Below are positions 35,089 through 43,464 of a stretch of DNA of 64,000 nucleotides, in pieces (the first letter of the stretch is position 1; every line of letters starts with the position of its first letter). Both the position numbers and the translations under genes were made by a program. Under the pieces are notes generated by a model. The model was not told where the DNA came from. It ran no database searches and was given only the letters and a program-made list of their open reading frames with translations. The DNA comes from Fodinicurvata sp. EGI_FJ10296 (GTDB taxonomy: Bacteria > Pseudomonadota > Alphaproteobacteria > DSM-16000 > Inquilinaceae), in assembly GCF_040712075.1 (NCBI RefSeq), contig NZ_JBFCVL010000005.1:186001-250000 (forward strand), written 5' to 3'.

Positions 35089-35882
35089 AACGCCATACTT
35101 CGCTCGGAATTTCCGCAGCAGGTCTCCTGCGGTTGGCGCGGCCATATTGTTCCGGCGCGGCGGCTGCCGGAGTCATCATCGGATCCGCTGGATTGCTGGG
35201 GTCGGGCGCGGTTTTCGCGCAAGGCCTGGGGGACCTTGATCTTGGCGGCGGATCGTCAACCGCATTGATCGTTCAGATCGTTGCGTTGGTCACGATCCTG
35301 TCGCTGGCGCCGTCGATCCTGGTGATGGTGACCTCGTTCACACGGATCGTTGTCGTCCTGTCATTCCTGCGTTCCGCCCTCGGCGTGCAACAGACACCGC
35401 CGAATGCGGTTCTGATCAGCCTCGCGCTGTTCCTGACCTTCTTCATAATGGCGCCGGTGATGGAGGAGGCCTTTGAAGTCGGCATCGAGCCGCTGCTCAA
35501 TGAAGAGATCGACGAGATGGAGGCGTTTTCCCGGACGGCCGAGCCGTTCCGCGCGTTCATGTTGTCTCACGTGCGCGACCAGGATCTGCGGCTCTTCCTG
35601 GATATGGCCGAGATCGAAACCGTTGAAGATCCGGGCGACGTTCCTCTTCAGACACTGATACCGGCATTCATGATTTCGGAGCTGAGGCGGGCCTTCGAAA
35701 TCGGCTTTCTGATCTTTCTGCCCTTCCTGATCATCGACATGGTGGTGGCCTCGATCCTGATGTCGATGGGCATGATGATGCTGCCTCCGGTTATGATCTC
35801 CCTGCCCTTCAAGATCATCTTCTTCGTGCTCGTTGATGGCTGGTACCTCGTTGCCGGCTCGCTGGTGCGAAGTTTCGGCTGA
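35085..35882 (+). CDS. fliP: Flagellar export gate protein FliP
   Basis: 265-aa core subunit of the FliPQR gate. N-terminal signal peptide, probably cleaved near GSGAVFAQ (about residue 46), then family motifs LSLAPSILVMVTSFTRIVVV, FLRSALGVQQTPPNAVLISL, LIPAFMISELRRAFEIGFLI and SMGMMMLPPVMISLPFKIIF. ATG 35085 overlaps the fliO stop (ATGA). Upstream in-frame sequence belongs to fliO in another frame. Last gene of this plus-strand unit. Confidence 0.97.
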   Translation: MKRHTSLGISAAGLLRLARPYCSGAAAAGVIIGSAGLLGSGAVFAQGLGDLDLGGGSSTALIVQIVALVTILSLAPSILVMVTSFTRIVVVLSFLRSALGVQQTPPNAVLISLALFLTFFIMAPVMEEAFEVGIEPLLNEEIDEMEAFSRTAEPFRAFMLSHVRDQDLRLFLDMAEIETVEDPGDVPLQTLIPAFMISELRRAFEIGFLIFLPFLIIDMVVASILMSMGMMMLPPVMISLPFKIIFFVLVDGWYLVAGSLVRSFG

Positions 35883-36116
35883 CCGAACGGTGGATGGCAC
35901 CGGGCAATGCTCAGGCAGTGGTTCTCGCCGGTAGCCCGTTGCAAACCTCGCCGCCCCGGGCAGTGCCCCTGACGTCTGCATCCCATCAAGCCCGGCGAGG
36001 CGGGCCTTCGGTCCCACAAAATGACATAACGCCAAAGGCGTGGTGGCAGAACGGCAATGTTCGTGACAGGCATTCGATGATCGGACGAGCAGACCCGACG
36101 AGTAGACCGGCGCTGC

Positions 36117-39100
36117 TCAATTCATCGGCGTGGCCGCATCCGCAGTGCCGGCAGTGCCGGACTGCCTGAACCCGTCCAGGAAAGACTCGAAGAGTGCGAC
36201 TTCGGCCACTTCGTCGCGGATTGACTGGAGGTCCAGCGTGTCCATCGAGCCGCCCGACCGGGTCAGGACGCGAAAGGCCTCTCCTTCCGGCCCGTCGGCC
36301 AACTGGTCGCCGAACCGCTCGGAAACCTCGTCCAGACCCGCCTGGTCGTCAGAAAGAGCGAGTACCAGCGTCAGGTTCATGATCCTGTTGCGCCATTCCG
36401 TGTTCAGGGCGTCGCCATCAATTTCAGCGCGGTCGATCAGCGACCAGAGAGCTTCGGCTGCACGCGGCCAGTTCCGGGCCCGCCACGCGATATCAAGACG
36501 CGCCGCATCCGCAAGATCGCCGTCGTCCTGAGCGATGGCTGCAAACGCCTCGTTCGGCCGGTCAATCTCCGACAGCGCCCGTGCCCGCAATGCCCGCGCG
36601 CGGGCAGCCGTTTCCGGTGCAGGATCGGTGTCGAGCGCAAGATCGGTGGCATCCAGTGCGTCCTCGACCCTGTTGTCGAGCAATCGCAGCCCCGCCAGAC
36701 GAGTCGCCACGTCGGGGATTTCGTCGGCCGGAAGACCGTCGGCCAACATATCTTCAAGCATGGCGGCTGATCGGGCGAGCAAGTCGATCTGCGCCAGACC
36801 CTCCGCCAGTGCCAGACGAATGTCGCGACCAAGTTCTCCGGGTGGCATGAGATGACTGAAATCTTCGTATATGGAGTACCGGGCAATCGGATCGAGCGCC
36901 GATGCCGGCCCCTCCTCACCGATGAAAACCTGAACGAAGCGGCTTCGCAAATGGTCCGTCAGATCCGATGCGGCCGGCAAATCGGCGAACTGGTTTCTTG
37001 CGTCATCCCAGGTCGCAAGCGCCTGACGGACGGCTCCGTCGCGCCAGTAAGCGGTACCGAGGTCTTCCAGCAGATCCAGTTCCAGGTGGTCGCCGCGCCA
37101 CGCAAATCGAAGCTGTTCCAGTCGATCGGCCGCATCTTGCGGATCGATCTCCTCGCGCTCGGATTGAAGAGCGACGAGTTCCCGCTCTGCCAGCACTGAG
37201 TGTTTGCGATCGTTGCTATCCACCGCCTCACCGAACCAGGCAACGGCACGATCGCCATCGCCCCGCTCTTTTGCTATCAGGCCCGTCAGGTACTGGAACG
37301 CGCCGGTATCCGAAACAAGCTCACCATAATCATCGAGCAGATCATTTGCGAGCCTGTGGCCGCCGTCGATGTCGCCGCTTTTGAGTGTTGCCAGGGCTGC
37401 GCTCATTCTGAGCTCGATCTGCAGGTCGTCCGGGTAGTCCGCCCAAACATCGCCCGCTCTGGAATAAGCCCGCGCCGCCCCGTCGTAATTGCCACGGCGT
37501 TCCTCTACCAGCCCCCGCCAGGCATAGCCCTCGGCGGCATTGACGAACGCATCGTGGTCGAGATCCGACGCTGCTCCATCCAATTCCCCCGCCAGTGCGC
37601 GTGCCGCCCCCCGGAGTGCCAGAAAGTCGGGCTCATCGCCGAGATCCGGATCCAGGTCCGCTGCGATTTCCAGCATTCCCAGGGCTTCGTGCGGCAATGC
37701 GTGTGTGAGGCTGAGCCGCGCCAGTTCCATTCGAACCGACGCCTTCTCGTCGTCCTGGCTTTCCACAACCCGGCGTTCGAGTTCCCGGCGCTGGGTGTTG
37801 TAGGCCCGTTCCGGCGTCGTCCAGTTCGCGAAATCGTAAAAGCGCGGCACGCCGTCGCCGGGACGGGACGCTGCGGCAAGCCGGGTATCGACGTCGGGTG
37901 ACAGAACCAGCCCGGTATCGGCAGTCAATTCCACTCCGTCCGGGGTCAGGCTCATGAGAATATCGTCAGCCTTTGGCCGCACCGCAATTCCCATCTCCGC
38001 CTTCAGAAACTCCAGTTGCGCAAATTCGCGCGTTGTCGGCATGCCGATACCGGCTTGGGAAACCGGAGCAACCAGAAGAACGTCACCGATCTCCGGATCC
38101 CGCAATCGAACCACGCCACGCGCGCCGGGCGCCATTGCCAGCACCCGGCTCCCGGCGGGATGATTGGGCTGTCGCAACAGGGTGATCGGGACTTCAGCCG
38201 ATCGGTGTTGATCGAGCAGAGTAACAGTCCACGCCGTCGCGTCACGGCGAACATACAGCCCCCGCGCATTGGCATCGGCGAAACGCAGCGCTACGCCGCC
38301 GGTCGCTTCCACCGTCTGAGGTGCGCCGAGAACAGGTTCGCTGTCTCGCGCCAGATCGCTCACATTCAGTCTGTTCCGCGAAGCGAATACGGCCCAGAGA
38401 GCGTCATTCCTGAGGAAAAACGCCGCATAGGACGGAACGCCCGGATCGAATTCGACTGTCCTGCCGTCTGGCGCATCGATTGTCCGAACCTCCAACGCCT
38501 CCCGGGGAACCGTGCCGTATCCGGATCGTGCGCTATCGGTTGGAAGGATACTGGCGCCATCGTCACTGCGGTTTGACCTGCTGCGCGCTTGGCGACCGGC
38601 ATCAAGCCGCGCCAGCGTATCTTCCACGGAACTGGAAACATCCTCCAGGCTTGGCAAATCATCTTCGTCGATCTCCGACGCGGCGCGAACAGTTCCGGGC
38701 GATGGCGTCTCACTGTCGCTGCGCCCGGTTAGCGGCGCTGACGGGCGTTCAGGGATGGTCCCCTGGTCTTCAGCGACCTGCGAGGTTTCGTCAGGCGCGC
38801 GCGCGGCCGATGCACCGGGATCGGCACTCGTGGCACTGTCTTCGGCCGCATCGCTGCCAGGGTCGCTTGAAAAGTCATCACCGGACAAATTACGACCGAG
38901 ATCCACGTCGCCATCACCGGATTCGGCTACAACGCGGGGGGGGCGTGGCGGCGACGGCCGGGGGCGGAACGGATTTCCCTCGACCGTCGCAGGACCATCA
39001 TCCACCTCGGATCCATTCGGATTGGCCCCGTCCGGCGGTGCATTGTCCGGCCGACCATTGTCCGAACGCGTTTCGATCGGCTGACCTTCGGAAGGCGGCT

Positions 39101-40166
39101 GCTGCCGATCGGAAGTCGATGCGGCGGCGAGAGTGCGACCATCACCGCTATCCAGTGCCGGGAGATCGTCCTGGCGGGGCTCGCCGTCGCGGAGGTCAAT
39201 CACTGCACGATTGTCGATGGAGAAAGAATCTACTCGTGTCCCGGGGCTCAGGCCCAGGTCGACGACCAATCCGCCGCCGGCACCCGATCCTACGGCAGCA
39301 GCCGACTCCAGCCGGCTGAGAGCGTTCTCGGAAAATCCCGACCGATTCAAGCTTCCGGGTCTTTCGAACGAAATCCGTGCCCTTTGTCCATCCTGATGAA
39401 CGGAAAATGCCGTCGGCTGTTGCCAATCAAAGACGAGCCGATCGAACGCCTCGTGCACGCCGCCGCGGAGTCCCACCGTCTGACCGAGTTCCGGGCTGGG
39501 TTCCGGGCTGGGTTCCGGGCTCAAAATCCGGGGAGGATCTTCCTGGGAAGTCGGCACTTGTGACGATGAAGCGGCAGATTGGCGAGATCCTGATGCGCTA
39601 GTCTGGTCACCCGCTGACCTGGATGACGGAATGGCGCTGGCATCGCCGGATGCGTCACCCGGCTCGCGGGCCGGCAGTCCAATTCCGCCCGCGTTCGAAG
39701 AAATCGCGCTGCCAGGATTTACCGCCGCGGGTGCCATGAATGCCAGACCCGCACCAGACGAAGCAGAGTCAGATGACTGGCCGTCGCCGTCGCTCGGCCG
39801 GATATCCAGGATTACGGCCGTTCCGGTCCCGAATGCCGTCGCATCGGCATCACCGGTGAGTGTAAACCTCACGGTCTCCAGGCCAATTTGCGAAATCGAG
39901 GCCACATAGTTGGACAACGACTGGGGAACGCTGTCGAATTCGGCCGACACAGGTTCGGAGAAGGTAATGTCGACGGTTCGGCCCGATTGATCGAGCCGAT
40001 GGTCGACGGGTTGCCCCCATTCGAAGACGGCCCGGCCGTAATCTCCATGGTCCCATGACCTGAGATCCTGCGCGCCCGCTGCCAGCGGCGACAGAACGGC
40101 GCCCACCGCACCGACAATGCAACACAGCGCCAAAAGGACGATTCTCGGCACGCTGTGTTCCCGCAT
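36117..40166 (-). CDS. Giant secreted TPR-containing protein at the end of the chemotaxis unit
   Basis: 1349-aa exported protein. A signal peptide (IVLLALCCIVGAVGAVLSPL, cleavage near AGAQ) precedes repeated beta-rich segments with the pattern RAVFEWGQPVDHRLDQSG and DRLVFDWQQPTAFSVHQDG, each about 100 residues and AMIN-like in appearance. Then come about 330 disordered residues rich in Ser, Asp, Pro and Gly, a third beta-rich region (about 450-690) and a C-terminal half of helical TPR-like repeats (from about 690, e.g. EGYAWRGLVEERRGNYDGAA). ATG 40166 has GGAG 9 nt upstream. It lies 247 nt downstream of cheZ, same strand. Probably periplasmic and linked to motility; no defined function. A tandem repeat lies in the linker. 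Confidence 0.8.
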   Translation of the reverse strand: MREHSVPRIVLLALCCIVGAVGAVLSPLAAGAQDLRSWDHGDYGRAVFEWGQPVDHRLDQSGRTVDITFSEPVSAEFDSVPQSLSNYVASISQIGLETVRFTLTGDADATAFGTGTAVILDIRPSDGDGQSSDSASSGAGLAFMAPAAVNPGSAISSNAGGIGLPAREPGDASGDASAIPSSRSAGDQTSASGSRQSAASSSQVPTSQEDPPRILSPEPSPEPSPELGQTVGLRGGVHEAFDRLVFDWQQPTAFSVHQDGQRARISFERPGSLNRSGFSENALSRLESAAAVGSGAGGGLVVDLGLSPGTRVDSFSIDNRAVIDLRDGEPRQDDLPALDSGDGRTLAAASTSDRQQPPSEGQPIETRSDNGRPDNAPPDGANPNGSEVDDGPATVEGNPFRPRPSPPRPPRVVAESGDGDVDLGRNLSGDDFSSDPGSDAAEDSATSADPGASAARAPDETSQVAEDQGTIPERPSAPLTGRSDSETPSPGTVRAASEIDEDDLPSLEDVSSSVEDTLARLDAGRQARSRSNRSDDGASILPTDSARSGYGTVPREALEVRTIDAPDGRTVEFDPGVPSYAAFFLRNDALWAVFASRNRLNVSDLARDSEPVLGAPQTVEATGGVALRFADANARGLYVRRDATAWTVTLLDQHRSAEVPITLLRQPNHPAGSRVLAMAPGARGVVRLRDPEIGDVLLVAPVSQAGIGMPTTREFAQLEFLKAEMGIAVRPKADDILMSLTPDGVELTADTGLVLSPDVDTRLAAASRPGDGVPRFYDFANWTTPERAYNTQRRELERRVVESQDDEKASVRMELARLSLTHALPHEALGMLEIAADLDPDLGDEPDFLALRGAARALAGELDGAASDLDHDAFVNAAEGYAWRGLVEERRGNYDGAARAYSRAGDVWADYPDDLQIELRMSAALATLKSGDIDGGHRLANDLLDDYGELVSDTGAFQYLTGLIAKERGDGDRAVAWFGEAVDSNDRKHSVLAERELVALQSEREEIDPQDAADRLEQLRFAWRGDHLELDLLEDLGTAYWRDGAVRQALATWDDARNQFADLPAASDLTDHLRSRFVQVFIGEEGPASALDPIARYSIYEDFSHLMPPGELGRDIRLALAEGLAQIDLLARSAAMLEDMLADGLPADEIPDVATRLAGLRLLDNRVEDALDATDLALDTDPAPETAARARALRARALSEIDRPNEAFAAIAQDDGDLADAARLDIAWRARNWPRAAEALWSLIDRAEIDGDALNTEWRNRIMNLTLVLALSDDQAGLDEVSERFGDQLADGPEGEAFRVLTRSGGSMDTLDLQSIRDEVAEVALFESFLDGFRQSGTAGTADAATPMN
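39489..39522. repeat. 12-bp tandem repeat in the TPR protein linker
   Basis: TTCCGGGCTGGG is present twice exactly, followed by a third copy diverging at the end (TTCCGGGCTC). On the minus strand it encodes a PEPSPEPSPE run. Unit changes keep the frame. Confidence 0.85.
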
Positions 40167-40413
40167 AAAGCGAAGCTCCAACAAATGCGATCCCCTGGTT
40201 GGTCCGCAAGCCCATTCCTACCGACTGAGCCGCGTCGCTGCTCGGAGGGGGCCGACTTCACCGCCGGCTTTACAATCGCTGACGCCGTAGAACAAACAAC
40301 ACGTGCCGGCCAAACCGAATCCGGCAGCAAGATGGATTCAGGATCCGGGAATAGTCAACATCGTGACGAACGCCGCCTCGCCAAAGACGACGAGCGTTGC
40401 TCCGGTTCGGCAC

Positions 40414-41085
40414 TCAATCGAACTCAGCCAGAAGCCGGTCGATTTCGTCCTGGTCGATCGCCTTATCCGGCAATTGCGGTCCATTTAGCAGAGACATGTC
40501 AACGTCCGCAGCGTCAGCCGATTGCGCGGCGCCCGAAGACCGCGCCTTGGCCACTTCCTCACCCAGGACGTTGACGAGCGTATCGATCTTGTTTTCGATA
40601 TGCTTGAGTGTATTCACGACCTTGGTGATCCGCTGACCGGTAATATCCTGGAAATTGCACGCTTCGAAGATATTGATGGTGTGGGTCATCAACTGATCAG
40701 AAACGTCGCCTTCCAGCGTCGCGGCGATGTTCTGAATCTGCTCAGCCGTATCCAGTATCGTTCCGGTTGCTTCTTCCGTGGCGCCGACAACTGCATCGAG
40801 TTCGTCGGTGGCCGAGGGAATGAAGTCTGCGCTGATCTCATCTGGTCGGATCTGCGCGATTTCGGATCGCGCTGCCTGAATGTATTTCGCGAGCGAATCC
40901 AGTTCACGGTAGATCTTGAAGTCCAGGGAGGTCAGGTCGCCCTCCATGGTGCCAATGACCTCTGCAATGATTTCCGCGACGTCGCTGCGCGTCAAAGGCG
41001 CTTCGGCATTTGCCCGCGCCTCATCAAGGCTTTCCGCCAATCCGGGTATCGTCTCGGCCGACGCACCGTTCGCTCTCGTGGTCAT
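40414..41085 (-). CDS. cheZ: Chemotaxis phosphatase CheZ
   Basis: 223-aa CheZ-type phosphatase that removes phosphate from CheY-P. The catalytic segment is EACNFQDITGQRITKVVNTL (Asp and Gln of DxxxQ, about residue 150), and the C-terminal CheY-binding peptide is DKAIDQDEIDRLLAEFD. The middle is a long helical hairpin. ATG 41085 has a strong GAGGAGG site. It directly follows cheY (66 nt), its target. CheZ is less common in alphaproteobacteria than in gammas but is found in several orders. Confidence 0.93.
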   Translation of the reverse strand: MTTRANGASAETIPGLAESLDEARANAEAPLTRSDVAEIIAEVIGTMEGDLTSLDFKIYRELDSLAKYIQAARSEIAQIRPDEISADFIPSATDELDAVVGATEEATGTILDTAEQIQNIAATLEGDVSDQLMTHTINIFEACNFQDITGQRITKVVNTLKHIENKIDTLVNVLGEEVAKARSSGAAQSADAADVDMSLLNGPQLPDKAIDQDEIDRLLAEFD

Positions 41086-41151
41086 TGCCGCCCCCTCCTC
41101 TGCCAAACTACCATACAGCCGATCCAGTCAGTGGTCCGCCGGTGCCCTGCG

Positions 41152-41538
41152 TCAGAACTGACCGACCACGGAAACCAGCTTTCCTTTCAGTGTCTCGGCA
41201 TTGAACGGCTTCACGATATAGTTGCTGACGCCGGCTTCACGTGCCGCCACGACGTTTTCCTTCTTGGATTCAGCAGTAATCATGATGAACGGCGTATCTT
41301 TGAGCTTCTGGTCTGCCCGCACTTCCCGCAGGAGCTGAAGACCCGTCATGGGCTCCATGTTCCAATCCGAAATAACGAGCCCATAGGTTTTCTCGCGCAT
41401 TTTCTGCAGTGCACTGGAACCGTCCGTCGCCTCATCCACATTCTCAAAATCGAGCTGCTTCAATAGGTTGCGGATGATCCGAAGCATAGTCTTGTAGTCG
41501 TCCACAATCAGAATGGACATGGACTTGTCGACGGTCAT
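41152..41538 (-). CDS. cheY: Chemotaxis response regulator CheY
   Basis: 128-aa single receiver domain: acidic pocket ILIVDDYKTMLRI, phospho-Asp in LVISDWNMEPMTG (about D58), switch Thr/Ser in FIMITAESKKEN and Lys in NYIVKPFNAETL. Length and sequence are those of a flagellar-motor CheY that binds FliM, encoded four genes upstream. No CheA, CheW or receptor gene is in the window, so the signalling cluster is elsewhere. Confidence 0.96.
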   Translation of the reverse strand: MTVDKSMSILIVDDYKTMLRIIRNLLKQLDFENVDEATDGSSALQKMREKTYGLVISDWNMEPMTGLQLLREVRADQKLKDTPFIMITAESKKENVVAAREAGVSNYIVKPFNAETLKGKLVSVVGQF

Positions 41539-41657
41539 CTTTAGCTCCGTTCTTCATTCGCCAATTGTAAGGCGATCTTGATCTGACACACAGGTCCCAG
41601 CCGATTCGGTAGGACCGGAACAAAGGAGGGTGACATCGCTACGGTACCCGGTCGCGG

Positions 41658-41672
41658 TTAACAGCCGGTAAA
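41658..41672 (-). promoter_or_regulatory. CtrA-like box upstream of cheY
   Basis: TTAA-N7-TAAA on the plus strand; on the minus strand it reads TTTA-N7-TTAA and continues CC, one mismatch from consensus. It lies about 120 nt upstream of cheY in the 169-nt gap after the motE-like gene, suggesting that cheY-cheZ has its own promoter. Confidence 0.4.
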
Positions 41673-41707
41673 ATCGCAGCGGGGGAAACGCGATCCATGC
41701 GGAACCG

Positions 41708-42814
41708 TCAATCCTGTAGCGGCTGCAAATCGGGCAATTGCCCCCTGTCGGCAAGTTCACGGGTAACTTCCCGAGCGCGCTCGGGCTGCATGTTGGCGAT
41801 TATCGGTGCTGATCGGCGCTGAGCCATTCGATCGAGAACATCGATCAGAACGTCCATATCAAGACCGTCGAATATTCGCGCTGCGTCGCCCGGTCTCATG
41901 TTTTCGTAAATGGCAACAAGTCCGGCCAATTGCTCTTCCCGTTCTCCATCCACCTGACCCAGTAGCGACCGAATTTGCTCACGCAGAGCTTCCAGTTCCG
42001 CCATTTTTTCTTCAATGCGGCGTTCGGCGATTTCCTGAAGGGCCTCGCGTTCAGTGAGTGCACGCTCCCGCTCGTCAAGCGCGTCGCGCCGGGCCGCGAG
42101 ATCGTCCAGTAATTCTCTTTCCGTCGCGCTACGACTGCCGTCCCGGAGTGATTCCAGCAAACCCGGACGGGAAGCACTGGCGCTCGCGCCGGCGTCGTTT
42201 CCGGTCTCGGCGTTAGTCGCGGATTGCGCATCCGCCCCAGCGTTCTCGGCACTCGTGGCGCCCTGATCGGCATCCGGGTCTTGCCCGGTACCGGCTTCTT
42301 CCGCACGCGACGGGACGCCGGGCCCGAAGAACCCGCCCTGCTGCACGCCGGTCCAGACGTCGCCAACGCGAAACCCCAGCATGACCACCGCGACGAAGAT
42401 GACGCTCGGCAACAATCGCAAACGCGGTCGCTGAATTGCCGACGATACCGCCGCAGGGACACCGGCGATACGGTTGGCCCAGCCCCGTATCGCAGCACCG
42501 GCGCCGGACGCCAGTTGAAGCAGTGTCGGCGCCGGGTTGGTCGGCGCCGACGCGTCGCCCGTATCGGCGCCCTTATAGGGCCGAGGTTCGTGCGCGCTAT
42601 CCGGCTGCGTCGACTCCCTGTTCGGCTCGTCGTGGTTGGATAGGGCCGCCTTCGCTGCGTGGGTCTCGGCACTACGCCTGCTCGATCGCCTGGCGTCGAT
42701 ATCGTCGCCGGCTTCGCCAGTCCGCTGACGCCGCATTTCCCGGCGTGAGGCAATACTGTCCTCGCCGCTCTGCCGGTGACGGCGCCTTTTCGCAAAGTCC
42801 TGATCATCGCTCAT
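41708..42814 (-). CDS. MotE-like protein (MgtE N-terminal-domain fold) of the flagellar unit
   Basis: 368-aa membrane-anchored protein. A basic, polar N-terminal cytoplasmic region (about 120 residues) is followed by one membrane helix (LLPSVIFVAVVMLGFRVGDV), an acidic/Ala-rich spacer, a long coiled coil (about residues 225-295) and a C-terminal MgtE-N-like domain (IYENMRPGDAARIFDGLDMD, MAQRRSAPIIANMQPERARE). This is the layout of alphaproteobacterial MotE-family proteins; MotE in Sinorhizobium chaperones the motility protein MotC. ATG 42814 lies just after the upstream gene's stop with GGTGA 5 nt upstream; GTG 42823 would overlap by 4 nt. The N-terminal cytoplasmic region is unusually long. 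Confidence 0.82.
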   Translation of the reverse strand: MSDDQDFAKRRRHRQSGEDSIASRREMRRQRTGEAGDDIDARRSSRRSAETHAAKAALSNHDEPNRESTQPDSAHEPRPYKGADTGDASAPTNPAPTLLQLASGAGAAIRGWANRIAGVPAAVSSAIQRPRLRLLPSVIFVAVVMLGFRVGDVWTGVQQGGFFGPGVPSRAEEAGTGQDPDADQGATSAENAGADAQSATNAETGNDAGASASASRPGLLESLRDGSRSATERELLDDLAARRDALDERERALTEREALQEIAERRIEEKMAELEALREQIRSLLGQVDGEREEQLAGLVAIYENMRPGDAARIFDGLDMDVLIDVLDRMAQRRSAPIIANMQPERAREVTRELADRGQLPDLQPLQD

Positions 42815-42819
42815 CAGCG

Positions 42820-43464
42820 TCACCGCATGTTCTCAATGGCCTTGAGGAGGTCGACATCGCCGCGGCCGCGCGTCTTTGGCGCCTCGTCGTCGGAAGGGGC
42901 CCCAGGCGACGGCGAGGCGCGCGCGCGCAGCGGCGTCACCTGCCCACCCGAGCCTGGCCGCCCCGCGTTCGACCCACCCCCGTTGGCCCCATTCGTAGGC
43001 CCTGAAGACGAGCCACGCCCCTGAGCGCCAGATCGGCTACCAGACTGATCTCTCGATTGATTGGTGGTCTCAGTAGCGCCGGTCCTTGCGCCGGCACTCG
43101 AACCGGGGCGTTTGCCGCGCCCATCGTTTCGTCCTTCAACGGCCGTCGAGGCGGCGACTTCGAGGCGATCCGCCAATCCCTCACCCGCTTCGACCAGGAA
43201 TTTCAACTCGTCACGCAGCGACTGGGCGCGATGGATCTGCTCCCGCAGTTCGGCGCCCGCGCCATCGGAAGCCGAGCGCAACGATCGAATGGATTCGTCG
43301 GCCCGATATGCCGCTTCGGCAAACGCACGCGCCGCCTGCTCGAGTTCCGCTCGGTTGTTGCGCAGGGATTGAAGGCGCTTGTTCAGGATGATCGCGTAAA
43401 CGATCGTTGCTCCCAACAGCACGACAATCATGCTGTCAAGCACGAGCCCGTAGTTCATGATCAT
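42820..43464 (-). CDS. DUF6468-type flagellar-operon membrane protein
   Basis: 214 aa: N-terminal membrane helix (LDSMIVVLLGATIVYAIILN), then a helical region with AELEQAARAFAEAAYRADES and AQSLRDELKFLVEAGEGLAD, typical of DUF6468, then about 80 disordered Gly/Ser/Arg-rich residues and a short C-terminal helix (DVDLLKAIENMR). Proteins of this family lie next to fliM/fliL in many alphaproteobacteria; no function is established. Start ATG 43464 overlaps the fliM stop by 4 nt; it ends next to the motE-like start. It may help stator or C-ring assembly, but this is guilt by association. Confidence 0.82.
   Translation of the reverse strand: MIMNYGLVLDSMIVVLLGATIVYAIILNKRLQSLRNNRAELEQAARAFAEAAYRADESIRSLRSASDGAGAELREQIHRAQSLRDELKFLVEAGEGLADRLEVAASTAVEGRNDGRGKRPGSSAGARTGATETTNQSRDQSGSRSGAQGRGSSSGPTNGANGGGSNAGRPGSGGQVTPLRARASPSPGAPSDDEAPKTRGRGDVDLLKAIENMR

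Noticed and set aside
35988-36008. GC-rich hairpin between convergent fliP and the TPR gene as a terminator
   Set aside because: The stem is only about 5 bp with a bulge and there is no T-tract on either side.
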